7,089 bases of DNA from Spirochaetaceae bacterium (GCA_003246505.1 QKAI01000365.1:1-7089), one strand, 5' to 3'; numbered from the stretch's first letter, positions 1 to 6,474 are shown. Notes: generated by a model from the letters alone, not told the origin. Translations and numbers: made by a program.

Positions 1-789
1 CCACAGATCGGAAAGCAGAACCGGACCGGCGCCGATATCCCTCCGGGGCAGTTCGGAGCAGTAGCCGAAGGAGCCCTGTCCCAGATCGTTATCCCCGTTG
101 TTCAGAATCAGAAGCCCCTCCGCCTCAAGCCAGCGGAAATAGGCCAGATGATCGTCGGCGATGCGGGAGATGAATTCGTGGAACCGGTCGGGAAAGTCCA
201 CCACCGCGAAGATCATCCCCTCCATACCCATGAGATGGACGATACGCTGACTCAGGGAAACGCCCGGGGATCCCATGACCATCCGGGGGGGCAGAATATC
301 CCCGATGGTATCGCCCACCAGGGAAAACCACTCCCCCGTCCCCCGCCGGTCCACCGACCAGGCCGACCGGCCCAGAGCGTCGAAGTCGGCGGGGAACTCC
401 TTGATATGGTGGATAAACTGATGCCCCACCCCCCCTTCTTCAGGATGGGCCAGCTCCACGACCAGATCAAAAAGGCGAAAATCCGTTTTCCAGTGTACGG
501 GGAAAGAACCGGAAACCACCCGGTCGTCCCCAATTCTCTCATGGTTCGTGATGTTTCTGTTAATCGTCAGTTCCATCTCCCGTCCGGGAGGGCTTTCACA
601 GCGCAGGGAGGGAAGGAGATCCTGCTCAAAGGTCCACAGTTCCACATGAATCATGGGTTTTTCCCCTTTCAGATCATTATGATCGGTCCATGCCTTTCTC
701 TTTTCTCCCATGAGAGGCAACTGGGAATAGTCCCGTTGTTTTTTCGCCAGTTCCCGCAGGATCTCCCGATCCTTAGAAGGTAATACCAT
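1..789 (-). CDS. URO-D-fold (uroporphyrinogen decarboxylase/MtaA superfamily) protein, C-terminus cut by window edge
   Basis: The frame is open for 263 codons from an ATG at 789 and has no stop before the window edge, so the C-terminus is missing. An AAGGAAGAG-type ribosome site lies about 9 bases upstream. The N-terminus (residues 8-65) has a charged helix, then KGEKPMIHVELW (41-52) and LRCE (62-65). Further on are a hydrophobic strand before DFPDRF (182-193) and LILNNGDNDLGQGSFGYCSELP-like residues at 217-238. This pattern recalls the divergent URO-D-like proteins found in bacterial catabolic clusters, related to corrinoid methyltransferases MtaA/CmuA, rather than true haem-pathway HemE. 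The substrate cannot be told. It is divergent from an AraC-family regulator, and its promoter has a perfect -10 but no -35, which suggests activator dependence. The family call is from remembered sequence flavour and is moderately sure; the reading frame itself is secure. Confidence 0.62.
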   Translation of the reverse strand, partial: MVLPSKDREILRELAKKQRDYSQLPLMGEKRKAWTDHNDLKGEKPMIHVELWTFEQDLLPSLRCESPPGREMELTINRNITNHERIGDDRVVSGSFPVHWKTDFRLFDLVVELAHPEEGGVGHQFIHHIKEFPADFDALGRSAWSVDRRGTGEWFSLVGDTIGDILPPRMVMGSPGVSLSQRIVHLMGMEGMIFAVVDFPDRFHEFISRIADDHLAYFRWLEAEGLLILNNGDNDLGQGSFGYCSELPRRDIGAGPVLLSDLW

Positions 790-836
790 GTTATCTTGCT
801 CTTCCTTTATTGGGCTGCATATATTTTACCCCTTTA

Positions 837-842
837 ATTATA
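837..842 (-). promoter_or_regulatory. -10 box of the leftward URO-D-like gene
   Basis: On the minus strand this reads TATAAT, a perfect sigma70 -10 hexamer. The expected -35 (17-base spacer, plus-strand 860-865) has no TTGACA-like sequence and instead falls on a direct repeat (861-869). Transcription would begin near 830, giving a leader of about 40 bases before the ATG at 789. A good -10 without a -35 is typical of activator-dependent promoters. Confidence 0.5.
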
Positions 843-860
843 GGCAATAAATCAATGATA

Positions 861-890
861 TTGCTGTATTGTTACACTTTCTTGCTGTAT
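861..890. promoter_or_regulatory. Candidate AraC-type operator: two direct half-sites 21 bases apart
   Basis: TTGCTGTAT occurs at 861-869 and again at 882-890, in the same orientation and offset by exactly 21 bases, i.e. two helical turns. AraC-family monomers carry two helix-turn-helix motifs and often bind direct repeats with this spacing, as at araI1/I2. The nearer copy overlaps the -35 position of the leftward promoter (-10 at 837-842). The farther copy lies 10 bases before the regulator's ATG and could mediate autoregulation. A weaker relative, GCTGCATAT, lies at 814-822. The repeats are directly visible; their role is inferred. Confidence 0.5.
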
Positions 891-899
891 ATTAGGGAC

Positions 900-1763
900 A
901 TGAACTACTCCACCTACTCATTGACCTTCCCCCGGGATATCCTGGGGAAGGAGAAGGGACACCCCCTGCTCCGGCCTCTCCTCCCCCTGGAAACGGGGCT
1001 GTTCGAAAAAGCCGCCGGCCATGGAATCTTCCGGAGAGACCTGGGGGAGTACATCCTCATTTACTGCGTGGAGGGGAAGGGATTCCTGGAATTGGGCGGC
1101 GGGGTACACAGGGTGGAACCGGGCATGGCCTTCGTCTGCCCCCCCGGGCTTTCCCATCGGTACTGGGCCGATCCGGCCGATCCCTGGACCATTTACTGGG
1201 TCCACTTTACCGGGGACTGCGTCCCGTACATACTGGCCGAAACGGGCCATACGGCGGAGACGCCCTGTCTTTCCCTGGGGGTGCGAGGCAGAATGAAGAG
1301 CTCCTTTATCGCCCTGGCGGAGTGCTTCCGCCGGGGACACGGCTTCCCCCACATCTACGGAGCCGCCGCCGCGCTCTACCAGCTGTTCAGCGCCATCATA
1401 ACCATAAAGAGCTACCGGATGCCCTTCCGGGAGGAATTCCCCGATATGGAGGAGCTCCTGGATTATTTATGGGAGAATCTGGATAAAAATCTGACCCTGG
1501 ACGATCTGGCGGCTAAGGCGGGTATATCCAAATTCCATTTATCCCGAAGATTCACCGGGGCGGCGGGGATTCCTCCCATGGCGTACTTTCTGCAGCTGAA
1601 GATACGAAGGGCCTGCGAAATTCTGGATACCACGGACCTAAAGGTCAGGGAAATCGGGGAATCCCTGGGATTCAATACGGCGAATTACTTCTCCGAATCC
1701 TTCAAAAGGATTACCGGCACGACCCCCTCCCTGTACAGGCAGAGCCGCCGGGCCGGCATATAG
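900..1763 (+). CDS. AraC/XylS-family transcriptional regulator with N-terminal cupin sensor domain
   Basis: A 287-residue cytoplasmic regulator of the usual length for the family. An AraC-type cupin ligand-binding domain occupies about residues 45-110; GFLELGG, the EPGMAFVCPPGLSHRY turn and TIYWVHFTG are typical. The C-terminal DNA-binding domain has two helix-turn-helix units: LDDLAAKAGISKFHLSRRF (about 200-219), then KVREIGESLGFNTANYFSESFKRITG (248-273), with the family's closing TPSLYR. I chose the ATG at 900. The frame is open back to 810, but the extra 30 residues are hydrophobic and unlike the family, and they would run across the operator repeats. The only Shine-Dalgarno candidate, AGGG at 894-897, is unusually close (2 bases), so a nearly leaderless transcript is possible. 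It probably senses a sugar or similar small molecule and controls the divergent URO-D-like gene. The ligand is unknown. Confidence 0.88.
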   Translation: MNYSTYSLTFPRDILGKEKGHPLLRPLLPLETGLFEKAAGHGIFRRDLGEYILIYCVEGKGFLELGGGVHRVEPGMAFVCPPGLSHRYWADPADPWTIYWVHFTGDCVPYILAETGHTAETPCLSLGVRGRMKSSFIALAECFRRGHGFPHIYGAAAALYQLFSAIITIKSYRMPFREEFPDMEELLDYLWENLDKNLTLDDLAAKAGISKFHLSRRFTGAAGIPPMAYFLQLKIRRACEILDTTDLKVREIGESLGFNTANYFSESFKRITGTTPSLYRQSRRAGI

Positions 1764-1775
1764 TTTGCCCCCGGA

Positions 1776-3068
1776 TCAGAAATGGGCGCGGAGATATCTC
1801 TCTATCTCCCCCGCGTCACTCTTCACGAGTTCCGCCTTCTTCTCCCTGTCCAGGAGCGCCAGGAGGGGGGGGGGCAGTTCGGGCTGGACACCCAGGACAC
1901 GATCCACCACTTCCACGAACTTTCCCGGATGGGCCGTTGACAGGGTTACGACCGGGGAATCCCCCCGGAGAGCCCGGAATTTCTCCGCCGCCCGGTATCC
2001 CACCGCCGTGTGGGGGCACATGAGATAGCCATGGTCCCTGTAGATGCGGGACATGGTCTCCTCCGTCTCCCCATCGGTAATCCAATCGCCCTGAATCCGG
2101 CGCCGGAAGTTCTCCACATCCCCCCCGTAGAGGGTTTCCATCCGCTCGTAATTGCTGGGCGCGCCCACGTCCATGGCGTTGGAGTGGGTGGACACGGAGG
2201 GGCGTGTCTTATAGACGCCGGTCGCGAGAAACTCGGGGACCACGTTGTTGGCATTGGTCGCCGCGATGAACCGTTCCACCGGAAGCCCCCAATGGGCCGC
2301 GTAAAGGCCGGCGGTGATATTCCCGAAGTTACCGCTGGGGACGCAGAACACCGGGTCTTTTTCCATCCGCATCCGGGCCCAGACGTAGTAGAAGGACTGG
2401 GGGAAGAGACGGCCGATATTGATGGAATTGGCCGAGGAGAGGCTGAACTCCCTCTTGAGGGCTCCGTTGTTAAAGGCCTCCTTGACCATTCTCTGGCAGT
2501 CGTCAAAGGAGCCCTGGACCTCCAGGGCATGGATGTTCCCGCCCAGGGTGGTCAGCTGCTTCTCCTGGAGAGGGCTGACCCTTCCCGAGGGGTAAAGGAT
2601 GATCACGTCGATATTCTTCTTGCCGTAGAAAGCCCGGGCCACGGCGCTTCCCGTATCCCCGGAGGTGGCCGTCAGAATGATGGCCCGTTCCTTGCCCTCC
2701 TGCAGGAACTCCTCCATGGAGGAGGCGAGAAAGGAAGCGCCGAAATCCTTGAAGGCACAGGTGGGCCCGTGGAAGAGCTCCAGGACCCGTATCCCCTCGC
2801 CCACGTCCACTAGGGCCGGCTCAAAGTCGAAAGCCCTTTCCACGATCCTGCGGGCCCCTTCCCGGTCCGTCTCATCCCGCAGGAAGGCGGCGGTCATCTC
2901 TGTGGCAATGGTATTGAAGGAGGTCTCCCCGGTGAAACTCCGATAAAGACCGGTAAAATCGATGGTCTCGGCGGGATAATAGAGACCCCCGTCCGGGGCC
3001 AGGCCGATGAAAATGGCATCCTTGAACCGGGCCGATTCGCCCTCGCTTCTGGTACTTTTTAACAGCAT
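1776..3068 (-). CDS. thrC: Threonine synthase (PLP-dependent)
   Basis: This enzyme converts O-phospho-L-homoserine to L-threonine in the cytoplasm, the last step of threonine synthesis. The 430 residues match the length of the E. coli-type enzyme (428). The N-terminal motif APDGGLYYP (24-32) is diagnostic. HGPTCAFKDFG places the PLP-binding lysine at K107, the same number as in E. coli ThrC. The phosphate-cradling loop SGDTGSA is at 136-142 and SGNFGN at 245-250. The start at 3068 has a GAGGA ribosome site 5 bases upstream. A plausible promoter lies at 3117-3145. It stands alone, without homoserine kinase or dehydrogenase beside it here. It is convergent with the AraC gene across 12 bases and divergent from the M20 peptidase gene. 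A run of ten C on its coding strand (residues 399-402) is unusual but stays in frame as given. Confidence 0.95.
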   Translation of the reverse strand: MLLKSTRSEGESARFKDAIFIGLAPDGGLYYPAETIDFTGLYRSFTGETSFNTIATEMTAAFLRDETDREGARRIVERAFDFEPALVDVGEGIRVLELFHGPTCAFKDFGASFLASSMEEFLQEGKERAIILTATSGDTGSAVARAFYGKKNIDVIILYPSGRVSPLQEKQLTTLGGNIHALEVQGSFDDCQRMVKEAFNNGALKREFSLSSANSINIGRLFPQSFYYVWARMRMEKDPVFCVPSGNFGNITAGLYAAHWGLPVERFIAATNANNVVPEFLATGVYKTRPSVSTHSNAMDVGAPSNYERMETLYGGDVENFRRRIQGDWITDGETEETMSRIYRDHGYLMCPHTAVGYRAAEKFRALRGDSPVVTLSTAHPGKFVEVVDRVLGVQPELPPPLLALLDREKKAELVKSDAGEIERYLRAHF

Positions 3069-3080
3069 TGTTTCCTCACT

Positions 3081-3109
3081 ACTTACAGAGACTGGCAGAA
3101 CTGACAGAG
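3081..3109. repeat. Three imperfect tandem repeats in the thrC leader
   Basis: ACTTACAGAG (3081-3090), ACTGGCAGA (3091-3099) and ACTGACAGAG (3100-3109) follow one another head to tail with a period of 9-10 bases. They lie between the proposed thrC promoter and its ribosome site, so they would be in the 5' leader. They could be an operator or simply low-complexity leader sequence. Confidence 0.35.
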
Positions 3110-3116
3110 TAAAGGA

Positions 3117-3145
3117 ATTATCCCCGTTTTGACCGATTTAATCAA
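3117..3145 (-). promoter_or_regulatory. thrC: Likely sigma70 promoter of thrC
   Basis: On the minus strand TTGATT (3145-3140) and GATAAT (3122-3117) are separated by exactly 17 bases. They match the consensus at 4/6 and 5/6 positions. Transcription would start near 3110, leaving about a 42-base leader before the GAGGA ribosome site and ATG at 3068. Confidence 0.5.
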
Positions 3146-3149
3146 GGGA

Positions 3150-3178
3150 TTGTCCTCTTTCCCCTTAGGGAGTAAGAT
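3150..3178 (+). promoter_or_regulatory. Possible weak promoter of the M20 peptidase gene
   Basis: TTGTCC (3150-3155) and TAAGAT (3173-3178) are 17 bases apart, each 4/6 to consensus. This would give a leader of about 28 bases to the ATG at 3213. It lies just upstream of the divergent thrC promoter. The match is modest, and a chance hit cannot be excluded. Confidence 0.25.
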
Positions 3179-3212
3179 ATGGAATCGGGAGCTGTCCCAT
3201 GGGGGGGGAATC

Positions 3213-4673
3213 ATGGCCGTACTCGCATCCATCCTTGGCATTTTTATCATCCTGCTGCTCGTCAGGACCTATCTTTTCAGTAGAAAGATGGGTGTCCTGG
3301 GAGGTGAACCGGCATCCGTGGCGGGGATAGACGGCGCCCGGGCGGCGGAGAGCCTCTCCCGGGCCATTCAGTTCAGAACCGTCTCCCATGCCGATTATGA
3401 CCAATTCGATTACGGGGAATTCGAAAAATTCCTGGATTATCTGGTCGATCGCTATCCCCTCATGACGAGCACCTGCCATCCCTTCCGCATCAACGACTAT
3501 TCCGTCCTCTACCGCTGGAAGGGAACCGATTCCTCCCTTCCCCCCCTGCTGCTTCTGGGCCATTATGACGTGGTCCCCGTGGAAAAGGGGACCGAAGGGA
3601 GCTGGGAGCAGGAACCCTTCGGGGGAGCCATTTCCGGGGGGGAGCTCTGGGGACGGGGCAGCCTGGACATGAAGGTCCAGGTCATCTCCCATCTGGAAGC
3701 GGCGGAACAGCTGCTGAGGGAGGGATTCACCCCCCGAAGGGATATCTGGTTCTCTTACAATTTCGATGAGGAGCAGAGGGGTTCCAGGGGTGCCACGGGG
3801 GCCATGGAATACTTCAGGAAGGAGGGGATCCGCTTCGACTCCCTCTTTGACGAGGGAGGCTGCATCGTCCAGGGGGCTATGCCCGGCGTGGACCCCCCGC
3901 TGGCCATCATCGGCCTGGCCGAAAAGGGCTGCGCCAATTTCCGTATCCGGGTAAGAGGAACCGGGGGCCACTCCTCCATGCCCCCCCGTTCCACGGCCCT
4001 GGGCAAGCTGAGCCGCATCATCGCGGACCTGGAAGGGAACCCCATGCCCGCCCGGCTCACCCCTCCCGTCAGGCAGATGCTTAAGGCCACCGGACCGGAA
4101 ATGTCCTTCCCCATTCGCCTGGCCCTGGCGAATCTCTTCCCCTTCCGGCCGCTGATCCTTAAAATATTCTCCGCCAGCCCCACCACCAACGCCATGATCC
4201 GGACATCCTTTTCCGCCACCATGTGCCGTTCCGGGGATGCCCCCAACGTTCTTCCCCTGGTGGCGGAAGGGGTAATAAACTGCCGCCCCCTGCCGGGGGA
4301 CAGCGTGCAGGACGCCCTGGACCATCTCCACAAAATAGCCCGGAAAACATGCCCCGGGGAGGATTACGAAATCGATATCCTCCTGGGGGACGACGCCTCC
4401 GCCCTCTCCCCCCATGAGACGGATTCCTTCGAAAAGATCAAAGCCACCATCAACCGATACTATCCCCAGGCCCTCGTCTCGCCCTATCTCATGATGGGGG
4501 GCAGCGACTCCAGCAAGTTCACGCCGGTCTGCGACAATATCTACCGCTTCATGCCCATACTGATCAACAAGGAGCAGCTGGACAGAATGCATAACAGCAA
4601 TGAGAGAATATCCCTGGAGAATATCACCCGGTCCGTGGGGTTCTTCCGGGACTTTATCCAGAACTATCACTGA
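3213..4673 (+). CDS. Membrane-anchored M20 family metallopeptidase, carboxypeptidase S / PM20D1-like
   Basis: A 486-residue di-zinc peptidase. Residues 2-22 (AVLASILGIFIILLLVRTYLF) form one N-terminal membrane segment, so the catalytic domain is probably outside the cytoplasm, held by an uncleaved anchor. Predicted metal and catalytic residues are: H117 and D119 in LLGHYDVVP; bridging D152 in GRGSLDMK; E186/E187 in FDEEQRGS; D213 in DEGG; and H460 near the end in MHNSNERI. GTGGHSSMPP (H253) marks the inserted dimerisation domain. The membrane anchor and the ending NERISLEN plus aromatic helix resemble yeast CPS1 and mammalian PM20D1, which cleave C-terminal residues or N-acyl amino acids. The substrate here is unknown. 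The ATG at 3213 was chosen because upstream in-frame sequence back to a TTG at 3129 lacks family features. Its ribosome site would be the G-rich tract at 3201-3208. It appears to be a single-gene unit. Confidence 0.87.
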   Translation: MAVLASILGIFIILLLVRTYLFSRKMGVLGGEPASVAGIDGARAAESLSRAIQFRTVSHADYDQFDYGEFEKFLDYLVDRYPLMTSTCHPFRINDYSVLYRWKGTDSSLPPLLLLGHYDVVPVEKGTEGSWEQEPFGGAISGGELWGRGSLDMKVQVISHLEAAEQLLREGFTPRRDIWFSYNFDEEQRGSRGATGAMEYFRKEGIRFDSLFDEGGCIVQGAMPGVDPPLAIIGLAEKGCANFRIRVRGTGGHSSMPPRSTALGKLSRIIADLEGNPMPARLTPPVRQMLKATGPEMSFPIRLALANLFPFRPLILKIFSASPTTNAMIRTSFSATMCRSGDAPNVLPLVAEGVINCRPLPGDSVQDALDHLHKIARKTCPGEDYEIDILLGDDASALSPHETDSFEKIKATINRYYPQALVSPYLMMGGSDSSKFTPVCDNIYRFMPILINKEQLDRMHNSNERISLENITRSVGFFRDFIQNYH

Positions 4674-4693
4674 TAATTTCCTGCCCCGGGAAT

Positions 4694-4722
4694 TTGACAG
4701 GACCTTGGGGTCGTGGTACAAT
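4694..4722 (+). promoter_or_regulatory. Strong sigma70 promoter of the RHH-CHAD-ParA operon
   Basis: A perfect -35 TTGACA (4694-4699) and a -10 TACAAT (4717-4722, 5/6) are separated by the optimal 17 bases. A TG at 4714-4715 gives an extended -10. This is the best promoter in the window. Transcription should start near 4729-4730, inside the first copy of a direct repeat, about 46 bases before the first gene. Confidence 0.72.
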
Positions 4723-4725
4723 TTT

Positions 4726-4754
4726 CATGACGTCTTTACATCATCACGTCTTAA
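4726..4754. repeat. Direct repeat just after the promoter, candidate operator for the small RHH protein
   Basis: CATGACGTCTTTA (4726-4738) and CATCACGTCTTAA (4742-4754) agree at 11 of 13 positions, in the same orientation and 16 bases apart. The first copy contains the palindrome GACGTC and spans the expected transcription start. Ribbon-helix-helix repressors of the CopG/ParG type bind short repeats at their own promoters, so autoregulation by the first gene product is a natural reading. The repeat is visible; its role is inferred. Confidence 0.45.
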
Positions 4755-4775
4755 TTTCACCCCCGGGAGCGACCA

Positions 4776-4931
4776 ATGGCCAAGAAGAAAGATGGGAAGC
4801 ATAAGAAAAACACCTCACTACGCCTGGATCCCAAAACCTTAAAGGCGTTAAAAATCAGGGCCATCGAAGAAGACACGAGCATTCAGAAAATCATAGAAAG
4901 GCTCATAGAGGAATACCTTGGCAGGGACTAG
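4776..4931 (+). CDS. Small ribbon-helix-helix (CopG/Arc/ParG-like) DNA-binding protein
   Basis: A 51-residue protein with a strongly basic start (MAKKKDGKHKK). It continues with a short strand (NTSLRLD, 12-18), helix A (PKTLKALKIRAIEED, 19-33) and helix B (SIQKIIERLIEEYL, 35-48). This is the ribbon-helix-helix pattern: the strand residues T13, L15 and R16 would enter the major groove as a dimer. GGGAG lies 6 bases before the ATG. It is the first gene behind a strong promoter with a direct repeat, and its stop is 1 base before the next ATG. It is probably the operon's autorepressor. By analogy with ParG beside the ParA-family ParF, it could also be the DNA- or cargo-adaptor partner of the ATPase encoded two genes downstream. 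No antitoxin-style toxin partner is visible. Confidence 0.8.
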   Translation: MAKKKDGKHKKNTSLRLDPKTLKALKIRAIEEDTSIQKIIERLIEEYLGRD

Positions 4932-4932
4932 G

Positions 4933-6474
4933 ATGAAAACTTCCCATTGGCTGATAGATTCCAGTAAAGAGCTGATTCCCATAGGGAGGGCTCTTTCCTC
5001 ACTCTATGACATGGAAGAGCTTCATGACACAAGGGAACAGGTCCGTCTTTATGAGACCTATGACAGACGCTTCAGCGCCCAGGAGAAAATTCTGGTACAG
5101 AGGGGCAACCGATTAGGATTCTTTGATCTGCTGACCGGGGAATACGGTCAGGAACAGTACGAGCTGACGACACCCCCCGAGGCTGATCTGCCCCGCTTCT
5201 GGTTTGATTTACCCCCCTCCCCTCTGAAGGAGTCCTGGAAGAATTGGACGGGCTACTCGGGCATAGCCGTCCTTATGGAGGGGGAATTCCTGCGACGGAC
5301 TTGGCGGCTTAAGGATAGGGAGGGCCGAATGGTCTGCGACGTGATGATCTACGGCTTTGATCACTTCCTCCTGGCCAGATGCCTTGCCGGACAGACGGGG
5401 ATGAAGGATCTTACGACCGTGAATATGGCGCTTCTCTCCCAGGGAAATACCCCCTGCAAAGACCGCCTGCTCCGTCCGCTGATGGAAGAGGGTAATATTC
5501 CCCTCCCCCCCTTCTGGGCCTTGCCCGAACCGGTGGTGGATGAGAATAAGCGGATAGGTGATACGGTCAATGACCTCGCCCTTTTTTACCTTAAGAGCGC
5601 CCTTTTTTATGAAAGGGGCATCATTACCGATTTTGATACGGAATGTCTGCATCAGTATCGCATCTCCCTGAGAAAAGTCCGATCCCTCCTTGCGATCATG
5701 AAGAAAATTTACCCCCCGGGGGATACGGAGAGAGTTAAGGATGATTTGAAAGAGATTCAGCAACGTACGAATCATCTGCGAGACCTGGATGTGCATCTCC
5801 TCGAAAGGGAGTACTATACGGGGCTTCTTCCGGACCAGTACAGGCACAACATGGATAAGCTCTATGAGGAGTATGAAGGGAAGAGGGATGATGAGCAGAA
5901 AAGGCTCACCGCCTACCTAAACTCACCCGCTTACAAAGGGAGGATAGGGGGCCTTATCGGTTTCTTTTCCTCGTCCGAAAGGGAGGAATGGGGAGTGAAT
6001 GCGTACCGGGCCACCGGGGAGATCGCCCGGAAATACATTCTCAAGCGCTACGTTAAGATAAGCAGGGAAATAGAAGCGGTCTCTTTCCACACCGATGACG
6101 CGCTCATCCATGAACTGAGGATAAATTTCAAGAAGATCCGTTATCTGCTGGAATTCTTTTCCTCCCTGCTCCCCCGCGGATCGTCCAAACAGTATCTGAA
6201 AGTACTGAAAAGGATTCAGGGTAGCCTGGGCGTTTTTAACGATCTGTCGGTACAGCAGAGGGATTTGGGAGAAAAACTGATTGAGAAGAAAAAAGAACAG
6301 AGCCCCGGCGATGATTCAATGGATGTTTCCTTTGGCCTGGGAATACTTATAGGTATATTGAGTCAGCAGCAAAGCAGACAAAAGGAAACCCTTTTCAAGG
6401 ATATTCTCCTCCACCGCCAAGGAGAAACCGATTCCCTGATCCGGGATATGGTCAGCCGGGGGAAAAGCCTATGA
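4933..6474 (+). CDS. CHAD domain protein with degenerate CYTH-like N-terminal region
   Basis: A 513-residue soluble protein. Residues about 205-500 form a CHAD domain, an all-helical fold with conserved basic residues that binds polyphosphate. The first half carries CLHQYRISLRKVRSLL (H240) and NHLRDLDVHLL (R283, D284). The second half repeats the theme as LIHELRINFKKIRYLLEFF (H393) and GVFNDL. Residues about 1-150 resemble a CYTH (triphosphate tunnel) domain: LYETYDRRFSAQEKILVQRG and, further on, RRTWRLKDREGRMVCDV are strand-like. The ExExK signature of active CYTH enzymes is absent, so hydrolase or cyclase activity is doubtful. The ATG at 4933 is 1 base after the upstream stop, and AGGG in that gene's end serves as ribosome site; a TTG at 4918 is less likely. 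It is translationally coupled to the ParA gene through an ATGA overlap. CHAD is fairly sure; CYTH ancestry is tentative. Confidence 0.82.
   Translation: MKTSHWLIDSSKELIPIGRALSSLYDMEELHDTREQVRLYETYDRRFSAQEKILVQRGNRLGFFDLLTGEYGQEQYELTTPPEADLPRFWFDLPPSPLKESWKNWTGYSGIAVLMEGEFLRRTWRLKDREGRMVCDVMIYGFDHFLLARCLAGQTGMKDLTTVNMALLSQGNTPCKDRLLRPLMEEGNIPLPPFWALPEPVVDENKRIGDTVNDLALFYLKSALFYERGIITDFDTECLHQYRISLRKVRSLLAIMKKIYPPGDTERVKDDLKEIQQRTNHLRDLDVHLLEREYYTGLLPDQYRHNMDKLYEEYEGKRDDEQKRLTAYLNSPAYKGRIGGLIGFFSSSEREEWGVNAYRATGEIARKYILKRYVKISREIEAVSFHTDDALIHELRINFKKIRYLLEFFSSLLPRGSSKQYLKVLKRIQGSLGVFNDLSVQQRDLGEKLIEKKKEQSPGDDSMDVSFGLGILIGILSQQQSRQKETLFKDILLHRQGETDSLIRDMVSRGKSL

Noticed and set aside
252..542. 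Possible frameshift in the URO-D-like gene around 331-362
   Set aside because: A first reading seemed to change frame here, but re-reading the bases at 361-370 gave one continuous open frame from 789 to the edge.
148..783. A 211-codon plus-strand open frame at the left end
   Set aside because: The opposite strand is open from 789 to the edge with a ribosome site, promoter and family-like residues; this frame has no domain features.
810..899. N-terminal extension of the AraC-family regulator from 810
   Set aside because: The extra residues are hydrophobic, unlike the family, and would overlap the operator repeats and the divergent promoter.
2010..2813. A 267-codon plus-strand open frame opposite thrC
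   Set aside because: It is antisense to a clear threonine synthase with all active-site motifs; its composition is that of a mirrored frame.
3129..3212. N-terminal extension of the M20 protein from a TTG at 3129
   Set aside because: The 28 extra residues have no family resemblance and would place the start inside the intergenic promoter region; the ATG at 3213 begins directly at the membrane segment.
4675..4694. Hairpin AATTTCC / GGGAATT with a six-base loop after the M20 stop, as an intrinsic terminator
   Set aside because: The seven-pair stem (one wobble) is real, but no T run follows and its 3' arm runs into the TTGACA box of the next promoter. It may weakly aid termination but is not a canonical terminator.
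3165..4721. A 518-codon open frame on the minus strand opposite the M20 gene
   Set aside because: It is antisense to a gene with intact metal-binding motifs, has no recognisable domain, and arises from the high-GC codon bias of the plus strand.
4600..4842. An 80-codon plus-strand frame spanning the M20 end and the RHH start
   Set aside because: It overlaps two real genes in another frame and crosses the strong promoter; no ribosome site or domain supports it.
5209..5847. A 212-codon minus-strand open frame opposite the CHAD gene
   Set aside because: It is antisense to the CHAD protein, whose conserved histidine and arginine motifs fix the true frame.
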